A stretch of DNA of 64,000 nt, taken from assembly GCA_963833235.1 (NCBI GenBank), contig CAWHXG010000001.1, forward strand, positions 992,001-1,056,000, given 5' to 3'. This document shows positions 8,632-17,368 of this stretch, piece by piece. The position numbers and the translations under genes were made by a program. The number at the start of each line of letters is the position of its first letter. Position 1 is the stretch's first letter. A model generated the notes under the pieces. It was not told the DNA's origin. It saw only the letters and a list, made by a program, of their open reading frames with translations, and did no database searches. The stretch comes from CAWHXG01 sp963833235. GTDB lineage: Bacteria > Pseudomonadota > Alphaproteobacteria > Rhodobacterales > Rhodobacteraceae.

Positions 8632-10118
8632 GCGGCCGCGGCACCGGGCAGCGCACGACGCAGCAGATCGTCTTCGGTCGCGCCTTCGCCCGGGCAGTCA
8701 TGGACCAGTGCGCCATCGCGGATCACCACGATCCTGTCGCAAAGCCCGATCAGCTCTGTCAGCTCGCGCGAGGTCACGAGCACGCCGCCGCCGCCTGCCG
8801 CGAAGTCCCGGAGAGCATCGTAGATGTCGCGCTTGGCGCCGATATCGACACCGCGCGTCGGCTCCTCGCAAAGCAGCACGCGCGCGCCGGCGATCAGCCA
8901 TCGGCCAAGGACGACCTTCTGCTGGTTGCCGCCCGAAAGGTCCGACACGCCCTGGCGCGCCGAGGCCGCCTTGACGCCAAGCCGCTTGATCGTCCCGGCC
9001 ACGGGCTTCGACAGGCGCCGCGCCCGGCCAAGGAAGGGGCGGCGGGCGGTGGCGGCGATCTCGAGGTTCGCATGCACGTCCTGCGAAGGGAACAGACCAT
9101 CGGCCTTGCGGTCTTCCGGCACGAAGCCCAGGCCCCGCGCCATCCGGCCACGGGCGCCGAGATGCTCGATCCGTGCACCGCCCAAGGTGAGGGAGCCGCC
9201 TTTAGCTTCGGCGAAGCCCGCGAGGCGGCGCATCAGTTCTTGCTGACCCTGCCCCTCCAGCCCGGCCACGCCGAGAATCTCGCCTTCGTGCAGCGTGAGG
9301 TCGGCAAGGTGGCGACCGCCCAGCCCGCTTGACACGAGAAGCGGCCCGCCGGGCCTGCCGCGCGGCGGGAAGAAGTCGGCAAGGGGGCGGCCGACCATCG
9401 CCTCGATGATCGCGTCCTGCGTCGTCTCGCCCCGCGCCAACGTGGTCACGTAGGCGCCGTCCTTCATCACCGTGATCGTGTCGCACAGGGCGAAGACCTC
9501 GTTCAGCCGATGCGAGACGTAGAGCACCGCCTTGCCCTCGGCAGCGAGGCCGCGGATCAGATCGAAGAGCACGTCGACCTCGTGCGCCGCCAGCGCCGCT
9601 GTAGGTTCGTCGAACACGAAGACCCGTGCCTCGGCCAACAGCCCCTTGCCGATCTCCAGCATCTGCTGCTGCCCCACGCTCAACCCCGCAACAGCCCGGC
9701 CGGGATCGAGATCGAGGCCCAGCCGCTGAAGAGCGGCACGCGCTCGGGCGCGGCGTTCGCCCCTCGGCACCGGGGTCGCGCCGAGGAAGAAATTCTCCTC
9801 GATGGACAGGTTCGGCAGGAGCGAGAATTCCTGGAATATGGTCGAGATGCCCGCTGCCCTCGCCGCCCGCGGATCCGCTGGGGCGATGACCCGGCCCTCC
9901 AGGCGGATCGTGCCGGCATCCGGGCGGTGGACCCCGGCCAGCACCTTGATCAGCGTGGACTTGCCCGCGCCGTTCTCGCCCATCAGGGCATGGATCTCCC
10001 CCTCGCGGCCTTCCAGGCGCATGTCCGCAAGGGCGACGGTGGCGCCGAACCGCTTTGTCAGCCCCGACACGGAAATCACGGGATCGCGGCCGCCTTGCCC
10101 GATCTCCGCGTTGGCCAC
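8628..10118 (-). CDS. Ribose-type ABC transporter ATP-binding protein (RbsA family)
   Basis: A 496-residue protein with two fused ATPase domains. Domain 1 has Walker A GENGAGKST (residues 47-55), signature LSVGQQQMLEIGK and Walker B VFVFDEPTAAL. Domain 2 has LSGGNQQKVVLGRWL and LLCEEPTRGVDIG, both classic RbsA features. I chose GTG 10118, which lies three bases after the binding-protein stop; a GTG at 10079 immediately before the first beta strand is the alternative. It energises the RbsC-type permeases encoded just downstream. Confidence 0.92.
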   Translation of the reverse strand: MANAEIGQGGRDPVISVSGLTKRFGATVALADMRLEGREGEIHALMGENGAGKSTLIKVLAGVHRPDAGTIRLEGRVIAPADPRAARAAGISTIFQEFSLLPNLSIEENFFLGATPVPRGERRARARAALQRLGLDLDPGRAVAGLSVGQQQMLEIGKGLLAEARVFVFDEPTAALAAHEVDVLFDLIRGLAAEGKAVLYVSHRLNEVFALCDTITVMKDGAYVTTLARGETTQDAIIEAMVGRPLADFFPPRGRPGGPLLVSSGLGGRHLADLTLHEGEILGVAGLEGQGQQELMRRLAGFAEAKGGSLTLGGARIEHLGARGRMARGLGFVPEDRKADGLFPSQDVHANLEIAATARRPFLGRARRLSKPVAGTIKRLGVKAASARQGVSDLSGGNQQKVVLGRWLIAGARVLLCEEPTRGVDIGAKRDIYDALRDFAAGGGGVLVTSRELTELIGLCDRIVVIRDGALVHDCPGEGATEDDLLRRALPGAAAA

Positions 10119-10120
10119 CG

Positions 10121-11194
10121 TCAGTTGCCGTATAGCTCGGTCAGCTCCTCGTCGGGCAGGATGGAGCCGACCCAGTAGCTGTCGTTCAGGTCCTGTCGGT
10201 AGAGACCATCCACGTCCTCGGCCGTGAAGGGATCGGCGGTGACGATATAATCGGCGTAGATCTCCTGGCCGTTCAGCACCCCCACGGCGGCCGCGATCCC
10301 CTCGGCCACCATCCAGGTGGGGTTCTGCGGGGCGATCGAGGTGAAGCCATCGTCGCGGTTCTCGACCCAGGCGCGGAAGAAGCCGTTGTTGGCCTCGCCT
10401 GTCATGGGCACGATCTCGCGGCCGAACTCGGCGAAGACCTCGATGCAGGCCTGCGTCATCGCCCCGCCCGAAGACCAGACCCCGTCGATCTGCGGGTGCG
10501 CCAGCGCCAGGCTCTCGCACGATTGCCGGGCATCGTCGTAGGACCAGTTCGCATAGACCTCGGCCACCACCTCTATGTCGGGATACTCCGAAAGCGCCTC
10601 CATCGCGCCGTTCCAGCGGTCGGTGTCGACGGTGAGCCCGGCGATCCCGCGCAGCCCGATCACCTTGCCTTCGCCGCCCATCGCCTCGGCCAGGAATTCG
10701 CCGCCATCGCGGCCGAACTTGACCTGGTCGACCAGGATACGGACGGTCATCTTGTCGGTGTTCGCGTCGGCGGCCACGACGATGACCGCCACGCCCTCGT
10801 CGTAGGCCCGTTCCAGAACCGGCACCAGCGCGACCGGCGAGGTGGGGTTGATCACTATGGCATCGACGCCCTGCGCCAGCATGTCCTCCACGTCGGCCAC
10901 CTGCTTGGCCGGGTCGAAATTCGCGTCGGTGACGATGTAGCTCTCGATCTCGGGGAACTGCCCGGCGCGCCATTCCGCCTCTTCCAGCAGTTGCGACACC
11001 CAGCTGTTGGCGGCCGTGACGTTGGAGAAGCCCACCGTATAGGCGCCATCGCGCCGGTCGGCATAGCGGGCGACGTCCACCAGCTCGGCCCCTTCGGCGG
11101 GGCCCAGCCCGGGATGCAGGGTCACGGCGGTCTCGGCGGCGGCGGGGGCCGCCAATGCGGTGGCGGCAAGTAGGGCGAGGCTGGCGCGAAGCAT
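10121..11194 (-). CDS. Sugar ABC transporter periplasmic substrate-binding protein (RbsB-like)
   Basis: About 357 residues, with a signal peptide (MLRASLALLAATALAAPAAA, cleavage near AAA-ET). The mature protein is of the periplasmic-binding-protein 4 (RbsB-like) type: VGFSNVTAANSWVSQLLEEA at the start and DAIVINPTSPVALVPVLERA in the first domain. ATG 11194 is preceded by AAAGG at good spacing; ATG 11209, five codons upstream, is also possible. First gene of the transport operon, followed closely by the ATPase and two permeases. The intergenic stretch upstream carries palindromes that may be regulator sites. Confidence 0.92.
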   Translation of the reverse strand: MLRASLALLAATALAAPAAAETAVTLHPGLGPAEGAELVDVARYADRRDGAYTVGFSNVTAANSWVSQLLEEAEWRAGQFPEIESYIVTDANFDPAKQVADVEDMLAQGVDAIVINPTSPVALVPVLERAYDEGVAVIVVAADANTDKMTVRILVDQVKFGRDGGEFLAEAMGGEGKVIGLRGIAGLTVDTDRWNGAMEALSEYPDIEVVAEVYANWSYDDARQSCESLALAHPQIDGVWSSGGAMTQACIEVFAEFGREIVPMTGEANNGFFRAWVENRDDGFTSIAPQNPTWMVAEGIAAAVGVLNGQEIYADYIVTADPFTAEDVDGLYRQDLNDSYWVGSILPDEELTELYGN

Positions 11195-11334
11195 GGTAAG
11201 GCCTTTCATCGGGCGGACGCGGATGACCGGAACTGGCCTGCCGTGCATCCTTCGGCGGCCGGCCCTAGTTGACCAAGACGATACGCTCGCCGGCCCGTCT
11301 GTAAAGTTTTTTCTTGGGTAAGCCTGCGTCATTG

Positions 11335-11377
11335 AAAGGACCTTTTACGTGATCGCACCAACCATGAAAACTATTTC
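11335..11377. promoter_or_regulatory. A+T-rich palindromes upstream of the sugar-transport operon
   Basis: Two short inverted repeats lie in the otherwise GC-rich DNA between the RpiR-type regulator and the binding-protein gene: AAAGG-A-CCTTT at 11335-11345 and GAAAACTATTTC at 11366-11377, the second touching the regulator stop codon. A similar palindrome lies before the phosphotriesterase-family gene (13410-13420). RpiR-family regulators are known to bind short GGAA/TTCC-type palindromes, so these are candidate operators. This is inference from position and symmetry. Confidence 0.35.
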
Positions 11378-12238
11378 TGCACAGCGGGCACGGGCTGGTG
11401 ACCGGAGGCAAGGCCCCGGGCGATCTTTTGCAGCAGTCCCGCCCGATCCAGCCCGCTCGATTGCCCCAGGTGGAAGGCGATGAGCCCGAAAACGTAGTGG
11501 TAGGCGAAGTGCGAGAGCGACGGCGTGTAGATGTCGATCTCCTCATGGACGGGGATCGCGACGTGAATGTCGGCGAGCGCCGAGAGCGGGGTGTGCGGCG
11601 CGGTCAGGCAGATCACGGTCGCGCCGGCCGCCCGCCCCGCCTCGGCAGCCTCCAGCACCTCGCGCGACCGGCCGGTATGCGACACGCATAGGCAGAACGT
11701 CGCCCCGGTCCATCAGCGTGGCGACGATGCGGGCGAAATGAGGATCGGCGACATGGCTCGCCGCGATGCCGAGCCGGGATAGTCGCATCGCCGCCTCGGA
11801 GGCGATCAGCCCCGACACCGCGACCCCGAAGAGCCGCACGGCACGTGCCTCGCGAAGCGACCCGATCGCCCGGGCCAGCGCATCCGGGTCGAGCCCCAGA
11901 TAGGTCGCGCGCAGCACGTCGCCGATCTGGGCGAGGTAGAGGCGCTCAAGCTCGCCGTCGCCGATCTCGGCCGGGTCGAGATCCTGGATGCTGGGATGGG
12001 TGGGGCGGGAGCTGAGCGCCTGCGCCACGGAAAGCTTGAGCCCCTTGAACCCGTCCACCCCCACGATCCGGCTGAACCGCGTGATCGAGGAGGCCGAGGC
12101 CCCGGCCGCCTTTGCCACCTCGGTGATGGAGCTCCGCACCACCGTGTCGGCATCGGTCAGGATATAATCGGCGATCCGGCGTTCGACGGCGCGGAGCGCT
12201 GAGTATTCCCGCTTGATCCGCTGGAAGACGTCGTTCAC
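11371..12238 (-). pseudogene. RpiR/MurR-family transcriptional regulator (HTH + SIS), frameshifted
   Basis: The GTG at 12238 opens an N-terminal RpiR helix-turn-helix domain (residues 1-80; SSITEVAKAAGASASSITRF is the recognition region). A sugar isomerase (SIS) domain follows, which in this family senses a phosphorylated sugar or related metabolite. Near 11690-11703 the frame shifts by one base: MDRGDVLP should continue LCVSHTGRSREVLEAAE, the conserved SIS substrate-binding motif (SHTGRSREV). That second part runs to the stop at 11371. The gene lies 4 bases after the creatininase gene and just before the RbsABC operon, so it most likely controls both. The slip may be a sequencing error. Confidence 0.85.
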
Positions 12239-12242
12239 GCCG

Positions 12243-12983
12243 CTAGCCAGGGTGCGCCAGGATCGCCGTCACCTCGCGCGAGATGTGATCCACGAAAGCC
12301 GCCAGCAGCGCTTCGCCCTTCTCGGCCGTTCCCAGGGTGGCGTCGCCAAAGACCCCGCTTTCGGACAGGTCGCCCATCGGGCGGCCGCCGCGGAAGTACC
12401 CCAGATCGCGGTCGGGATATTCGCGCACCGCCCGTTCCATCCGCACGGTCTCGGGCGCCACCGCAAGCATCAGCGAGGTCTCGAATTCGCAGGCATGCAC
12501 GATCCCGTGCCAGGTGGGGCTTTCGCAATGGCGCGCCATCTCTTCGGAGAGGTTGGGGTAGAACATCCGCCAGACGTCGATGCCCGGCCGGTCCCAAAGG
12601 CGGCGGGCGGCGTATTTCATCGTGGCACCGTTGGCTTCGTGCCCGTTGATCAGAACCAGATGCCGCACGCCATTGCGCGCCAGGCTCTCGGCGGTCTGCA
12701 CGATCACGTCCTCGATGGTGGATTGCTCCAGGGTCACCGTGCCCGGCGCATCCCGCCAGACCCAGGAATAGCCGAAGGGCATCGTGGGCATCACGGTGGC
12801 GCCCGTCCGCTCGGCCACCCGGCGCGAAAGCGCCTCGGCCAGCAGGATGTCGGTGCCGAGCGGCAGGTGGTATCCGTGTTGCTCGGTGGCCCCGAGGGGC
12901 AGGATCGCCACCGGCACCTCCGCGATGCGCGCCGCGAACGCGTCCCGGTCGAGGAACTTCGCTTCCACCTGCACGGCTGTCAT
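12243..12983 (-). CDS. Creatininase-family amidohydrolase
   Basis: A 246-residue metal-dependent hydrolase. The N-terminal metal site is visible as PLGATEQHGYHLPLGTD, with E34, H36, H39 and D45 as the likely ligands. The downstream NGHEANG motif and an HACEFETSLMLA segment complete the family pattern. Characterised relatives include creatinine amidohydrolase, FAPy deformylase and 3-dehydro-scyllo-inosose hydrolase. The neighbouring sugar-type importer, RpiR regulator and phosphotriesterase-like enzyme make a carbohydrate or cyclitol ring-opening role more likely here than creatinine breakdown. The start overlaps the stop of the small upstream gene (ATGA). Confidence 0.85.
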   Translation of the reverse strand: MTAVQVEAKFLDRDAFAARIAEVPVAILPLGATEQHGYHLPLGTDILLAEALSRRVAERTGATVMPTMPFGYSWVWRDAPGTVTLEQSTIEDVIVQTAESLARNGVRHLVLINGHEANGATMKYAARRLWDRPGIDVWRMFYPNLSEEMARHCESPTWHGIVHACEFETSLMLAVAPETVRMERAVREYPDRDLGYFRGGRPMGDLSESGVFGDATLGTAEKGEALLAAFVDHISREVTAILAHPG

Positions 12984-13294
12984 CCGAGGAACCGCGCCTG
13001 CCGGCGGGCCGGATGGGTCTGGAGGATCTGCACGATCTCCGCCCCGCCCGATCCCTCGCCGCGCAGGCGCGGGATGGTGCGATCCGGGATGTCGTGCAGG
13101 CCCGGTGCGGCACCATGGCCTCCCGGGCGAGTGGCGCGCCTCATGACGCCCGTGATAGGCGCGCGAATGCCTGCATCGTTCAGCGCCTTGATGCCGGCCA
13201 CGGGAATGTACCCGGGGCGGTAGGTGACCTTCGAAACCTCGTGGTGCGGTGCATTGGCGCCGCGGTCTGCCGTGACGATGCGGATCATGCCCAT
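12980..13294 (-). CDS. Small conserved-looking protein of unknown function (104 aa)
   Basis: ATG 13294 is preceded by GAAGGGG, and the gene ends by overlapping the creatininase start (ATGA), so it is translationally coupled and very probably real. The protein starts MGMIRIVTADRGANAPHHEV and contains a hydrophilic, glycine- and arginine-rich C-terminal half. No signal peptide or membrane segment is seen, and I recognise no family. It is the first gene of the leftward operon and is divergent from the phosphotriesterase-family gene. It may be an accessory protein of the same catabolic pathway. Confidence 0.6.
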   Translation of the reverse strand: MGMIRIVTADRGANAPHHEVSKVTYRPGYIPVAGIKALNDAGIRAPITGVMRRATRPGGHGAAPGLHDIPDRTIPRLRGEGSGGAEIVQILQTHPARRQARFLG

Positions 13295-13409
13295 GGGGCC
13301 CCTTCGCTTGCGTTGCCGTGACCATACCGCCTCAAGCGGTCGTTGCAATTTTTTCCTCGGTCGGCGTTACTACGCTACAGGCCTCCCGGGCATGCCGGGG
13401 GGTTACGCG

Positions 13410-13420
13410 GAAATAATTTC
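13410..13420. promoter_or_regulatory. Candidate regulator site in divergent promoter region
   Basis: GAAATAATTTC is a perfect odd-centred palindrome, 10 bases before the ATG of the phosphotriesterase-family gene and next to its GGAGG ribosome site. An A+T-rich patch, TTGCAATTTTTTCC, lies about 60 bases upstream in the same divergent region (13295-13430). Its resemblance to the palindromes at 11335-11377 suggests common control by the RpiR-type regulator. Confidence 0.35.
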
Positions 13421-13430
13421 GGAGGCACGG

Positions 13431-14405
13431 ATGGCGTTCGTAAGGACCGTGACGGGCGATATCGACCCGGCCACGATGGGCGTGACCTATGCCCACGACC
13501 ACATCCTGTGCACGCCGCAGCTCTGGGCGGAGCGGGGCGAGGACGATCTGCTTCTCGACGATCCGCAGGCGAGCCGGGCCGAGCTGGCGCTTTTTCGCGC
13601 CGCCGGCGGGCGAACGATCTACGACGCCACCGCGATCGACTACGGCCGCGACGTGGGCGCGGTGGCCCGGATCGCGGCTGAGGCGGACGTGCAGGTGATC
13701 GCCACGGCCGGGTTCAACAAGGCGATCATGTGGCCCGGCCGGATGCCCGGAACCGGCACCACCTTCCAGGGCTGGATCGATGCCCACGACCGCGCCGCCA
13801 TCGCCGACCACGTGCGCCGGGAGGTGACCGAGGGGATGGACGGCACCGCGATCCGTGGCGGCGTGGTGAAGTTCGGCACCGGCTACAACGCGATGACCGC
13901 GGCGGAGGAGAAGGTGCTGCGTGCCGGCCTGGATGCTCACAAGGAAACCGGCGCGCCGCTGCATTCGCATACGGAGATGGGAACGATGGCGATGGAGCAG
14001 CTGGCGATCCTGCGCGAGGAGGGGGTGGACCCGGCCCGCCTGACCATCGCCCATATGGACCGCAACCCCGATGCCTGGCTGCACCGCCGCGTCGCCGAAA
14101 GCGGCTGCTTCCTCACCTTCGACGGGATCACCCGGGTCAAGTACTGGCCGGAGGACGTGCGTACCCGCTGCATCCTCGATCTTGTCCGCGCCGGCCACGG
14201 CCCGCAGATCCTGATCGGGGGCGACATCGCGCGGAAGTCGATGTTCGCGAGCTACGGCAAGGGCGGGCTGGGCATGGGATACATCCTTTCGTCCTGGGTG
14301 CCGCGCTTCATCGACGAGGCGGGCGAGGCCGGGTTCGACGGGCCGGCCCTGATCCAGCAGTTCCTCGTGGACAATCCTCCGCGCGCGTTCGCCTTCATGC
14401 CCTGA
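13431..14405 (+). CDS. Phosphotriesterase-family metal-dependent hydrolase (probable lactonase)
   Basis: A 324-residue TIM-barrel hydrolase of the PTE/aryldialkylphosphatase family. The binuclear metal site is complete: H22-D-H24 (YAHDHILC), the bridging lysine K147 (VVKFGTG), H178/H180 (HSHTEMG), H208 (AHMDRN) and D265 (GGDIARKS). The ATG at 13431 has GGAGG nine bases upstream. Many family members act on lactones of sugars rather than on phosphotriesters, which fits the divergent sugar-type importer and creatininase-family gene. The exact substrate cannot be read from sequence. Confidence 0.88.
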   Translation: MAFVRTVTGDIDPATMGVTYAHDHILCTPQLWAERGEDDLLLDDPQASRAELALFRAAGGRTIYDATAIDYGRDVGAVARIAAEADVQVIATAGFNKAIMWPGRMPGTGTTFQGWIDAHDRAAIADHVRREVTEGMDGTAIRGGVVKFGTGYNAMTAAEEKVLRAGLDAHKETGAPLHSHTEMGTMAMEQLAILREEGVDPARLTIAHMDRNPDAWLHRRVAESGCFLTFDGITRVKYWPEDVRTRCILDLVRAGHGPQILIGGDIARKSMFASYGKGGLGMGYILSSWVPRFIDEAGEAGFDGPALIQQFLVDNPPRAFAFMP

Positions 14406-14654
14406 CGCACCTTCGTGCTGCGGCGCCGTGGCCTGGTCGCGCGTCTGGCGGGCATCCCGTTCGTCGCGCGTCGACCTTTCCAGACAGACAGTGTCAGAGG
14501 GACCTTTCGCCCCCGGATAATGGGATCGGTAGGACGAGGCGCGGCTGCCGCCCCAGACGGTCAGCAGGGCATCAGCCGAGCCCGTGGAACCTTGCTTGCG
14601 GAGGGCGATGGCGCAACCCCGCCCCCGTATACGTCGCGGGCGGCTGGCGGCGCC

Positions 14655-15335
14655 TCACCCCCCGGTCCGCAGCGCCGTCCAGATCGTGTGCCGGGGGCCG
14701 CGCCGGGTCCGCCCTGCGGGAACGCTGGCCTCGTGCACCTCGAAGCCGCAGTCCTGGAGCCGTCTGGCGAAGGCGCGGTCCGGCGCCGCCGACCAGACGG
14801 CGAGTACGCCGCCGGCGGTGAGCGCGCGGTGCGCGAAGCGCAAGCCCGCCTCTCCGTAGAGCGTATCGTTGCCCGCGCGGGTCAGGCCGCCCGGGCCGTT
14901 GTCGACGTCCAGCAGGATGGCGTCGAAGCCCGCGTTCGCCGCCGCGATCTCGGCGCACACGTCGCCGCGCCGCAGCTCTACCCGCGGGTCTGCCAGGCAC
15001 TCCCCGAAGACCTGCCCCATGCGCCGCGAGGCCCAATCGGCCAGTTCGGGGACGATCTCGGAGACGACGAGGCGCGCGGCAGGCGGGGCCACCTCTTGCG
15101 CTGCGCGCAGGGTGAAGCCCATGCCCAACCCTCCGATCAGCACATGCGGCGCCTGTCGGCCGGCGATCCGCCGCAGGGCCAGGGTGGCCAACGCTGCCTC
15201 GGAGCCCCCCAGCCGGCTGTTCATCAGCTCGTTGCCGCCATCGAGCCGGATCGAGAATTCGCCACCCCGCCGCAACAGCCGAAGCGTGCCGCCCTGCGGG
15301 GCCGTTGCCGTGGCGAGAAGGATCCATGGAAGCAT
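14655..15335 (-). CDS. Spermidine synthase-like class I methyltransferase-fold protein
   Basis: A 226-residue protein with a Rossmann-like fold of the spermine/spermidine synthase family. It contains the nucleotide-binding glycine motif IGGLGMGFTLRAA near residue 68, then the acidic strand VVSEIVPELADWA, and DAILLDVDNGPGGL, which resembles the catalytic Asp region of spermidine synthases. It lacks the N-terminal beta domain of true SpeE proteins, so polyamine synthesis is uncertain. It stands alone on the minus strand. The flanking gaps (14406-14654 and 15336-15606) show nothing recognisable. Confidence 0.7.
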   Translation of the reverse strand: MLPWILLATATAPQGGTLRLLRRGGEFSIRLDGGNELMNSRLGGSEAALATLALRRIAGRQAPHVLIGGLGMGFTLRAAQEVAPPAARLVVSEIVPELADWASRRMGQVFGECLADPRVELRRGDVCAEIAAANAGFDAILLDVDNGPGGLTRAGNDTLYGEAGLRFAHRALTAGGVLAVWSAAPDRAFARRLQDCGFEVHEASVPAGRTRRGPRHTIWTALRTGG

Positions 15336-15606
15336 GCCGGGGCCGCACCGTGCTGGAAAGCGGGCGGTCTATCGCGAAGGGCGGGCCAGGGCCATCCCGG
15401 TGAAGGCCGCATGGGCCAGATCGATCAGCCGGAGGCGCCCGGCCGGTCCACTCCCCCGGGGCAGCGCACTAATTCCGTCGGCCGGCAGCCGCCTGACACC
15501 ACGCTTTCGTCGAGAACGCCCCCGTGCGATAACCGCGCCGGCCGGCTTCCCCGCCATTCGGCACCGACGCGGGGCGGGCCGCCTGCCCCGCGCCCTCCGG
15601 TCCGGG

Positions 15607-15918
15607 TCAACGGGAGGCCTTCTGCAGCAGCCCGATCAACTCGTCGAACTTCGCGCGCTGCTCTTCGGGGTCGCCGCTTTCGATGGCCATCTGCACGCAA
15701 TGCTGCGCGTGGTTCTCCAGAACCAGCTTCTCGACACCCAGAACGGCGGCCCGTATCGCCGCCGTCTGGGCCAGAATGTCCATGCAGTAGCGATCGGCAT
15801 CGACCATCCCGGCCACGCCCCTGACCTGACCCTCGAGCCGCGAGAGCCGGTCGAGGGTCCTTTGCTTGTTCGCCTTCAAGGCCTCGCATCTCCCCTGGAT
15901 GGAACCGACCATCGACAT
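15607..15918 (-). CDS. CsoR/RcnR-family metal-sensing repressor
   Basis: A 103-residue all-helical DNA-binding protein. The CsoR ligand pattern is complete: C45, H70 and C74 (YCMDI and ENHAQHCV), the Cys-His-Cys set used for Cu(I) in CsoR; the family also includes thiol/persulfide and formaldehyde sensors. The ATG at 15918 (MSMVGS) follows immediately after a strong palindromic operator at 15927-15945. The divergent target is the glutaredoxin-MauE fusion gene at 16173. The specific inducer cannot be told from sequence. Confidence 0.9.
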   Translation of the reverse strand: MSMVGSIQGRCEALKANKQRTLDRLSRLEGQVRGVAGMVDADRYCMDILAQTAAIRAAVLGVEKLVLENHAQHCVQMAIESGDPEEQRAKFDELIGLLQKASR

Positions 15919-15926
15919 TCGGCATA

Positions 15927-15945
15927 TATACCCCATATGGGTATA
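15927..15945. promoter_or_regulatory. CsoR-type operator palindrome
   Basis: TATACCC-CATAT-GGGTATA: perfect 7-base arms around a 5-base A+T-rich spacer, with the G/C-tract within A/T flanks typical of CsoR operators. It lies 9 bases upstream of the csoR-like start codon, in the divergent region facing the glutaredoxin-MauE gene. It should mediate autorepression and control of the divergent gene. Confidence 0.75.
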
Positions 15946-16172
15946 GGGAAGGCGAGCCGCCGGCACCAAACTGCTTCTAAATGGCTTTCCCGCGGTCCGC
16001 ATCACGATTGAAGCCCTTACCAGCATGTCTTTCCGCCTTGCGGCCGGGTGGGCGAAGCGTCGGCCCCGCGCGTATCGCCGTCAGCGGGGAAAGACCCAGT
16101 CAGGCTCGCGAGGCCCATCCGCGGCATCGCCCACAGAGAACGATATATCCGCGACCATTCGGAGAAACCCAG

Positions 16173-16986
16173 ATGACAGCAATCGACAGGATCGACGGCC
16201 CCGAGACCGCCCGCGCCAAGAGCCAGAGCGGCCAGCGGAGCGCCGCGCTCTACCGGATGGCCATGCCGGGGCATCTCTGCCCGTTCGGCCTGAAGTCCCG
16301 TTCCCTGCTGAAGCGCAAGGGATACACGGTCGACGATACACTGCTGACGACCCGCGGCGAGGTCGATGCTTTCAAGGCCGCGCATGGGGTCGACACGACT
16401 CCTATCGCCTTCGTCGACGGACAGAAGATCGGCGGTTACACCGATCTGAAGAAGCATTTCGGCGGCCGCGTCCTTGAGAGGGGCGACACCACCTACGCCC
16501 CCGTCATCGCCATCTTCGCGTCAACGGCGCTGATGGCCCTTGCGATCGTCTATAACCTTTACGAGGGCCTGCCGTTCCTGACCTGGCTCAAGTGGTTCTT
16601 CGCCACGTCCATGGTCGCGCTGGCCATCCAGAAGCTGCAGGACGTTCGAGGGGTTCGTGAACGGGTTCCTCGGCTACGATCTGCTCGCCCGGCGCTATGT
16701 GCCCTACGGCTACGCCTATCCCTTCGCAGAGCTTTACGCCGGCGTGGGCATGATGGCACTGATCGGGCAGGCGAGCCCGTTGGTCTGGGCCGTGGCGCCG
16801 GTCGGAATCTTCATCGGCACCATCGGGGCGGTGAGCGTCATAAAGGCCGTCTACATCGACAGGCGCGAGCTGACCTGCGCCTGCGTCGGCGGCGGCTCCA
16901 ACGTGCCGCTCGGATTCATCTCGCTGACGGAGAACCTCATCATGGCGGGGATGGGCCTCTGGATGCTGGCGATGCTCATGGCGTAA
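16173..16986 (+). pseudogene. Glutaredoxin-MauE/DoxX membrane fusion protein, frameshifted
   Basis: ATG 16173 has GGAG upstream. Residues 25-100 form a glutaredoxin domain with a single-cysteine motif (HLCPFG, C36) and the usual TPIAFVDGQKIGGYTDLKKH. A membrane domain follows with about four hydrophobic segments (APVIAIFASTALMALAIVY, and later FGELYAG-type helices) of the MauE/DoxX redox-associated kind, with a CACVGGG cysteine pair. Near 16638-16648 one extra base breaks the frame; FEGFVNGFLGYDLLARRYV continues in the next frame to the stop at 16986. Divergent from csoR, so probably induced by metal or sulfur stress. It may move reducing equivalents or protect thiols at the inner membrane. 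Confidence 0.8.
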
Positions 16987-17368
16987 TGGCGGAGACCGGT
17001 CTGGCCGGGGCCGGGGGGCAGCCCTGGCGCCCGGTCACATCACGCCACCAGCCAAACAGCCGCTTGGGCATGCAACCGCGCGGCCCGATCTTGCGTGCCG
17101 TGCATCGCGACCGTCCAAATCCCATATCGGATGCGCCAGGGCAACCGACGCGGTGATTGCAAGGGGCGTTGAATATTGACGGTGGGTGTATGACGCTACT
17201 GCAGGCACGGCATCATTCGACGCCCGATGCGATAGTGCCCACCCGGTTGGATGTAACCAGGGCCTGGCCGCGCAGAAGTCGCCCTGATCGCCGGCCGTCC
17301 CTGGCGTCATCTGCCCAGCGCGCCGGCCGCGGGGCCCAATCCTTGCCACCGTACAAGCCCGTTCGGTC
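16987..17368. other. Intergenic stretch without a recognisable gene
   Basis: This 382-base stretch between two convergent genes contains an open frame of about 104 codons on the minus strand (17035-17349) with unusual composition and no recognisable motif. It also contains a slightly A+T-richer patch around 17165-17260. No terminator hairpin with a T-run was seen. It may be decayed DNA. Confidence 0.4.

Noticed and set aside
17035..17349. 104-codon minus-strand open frame in the gap after the glutaredoxin fusion gene
   Set aside because: No ribosome site, no coupling, atypical composition and no recognisable motif.
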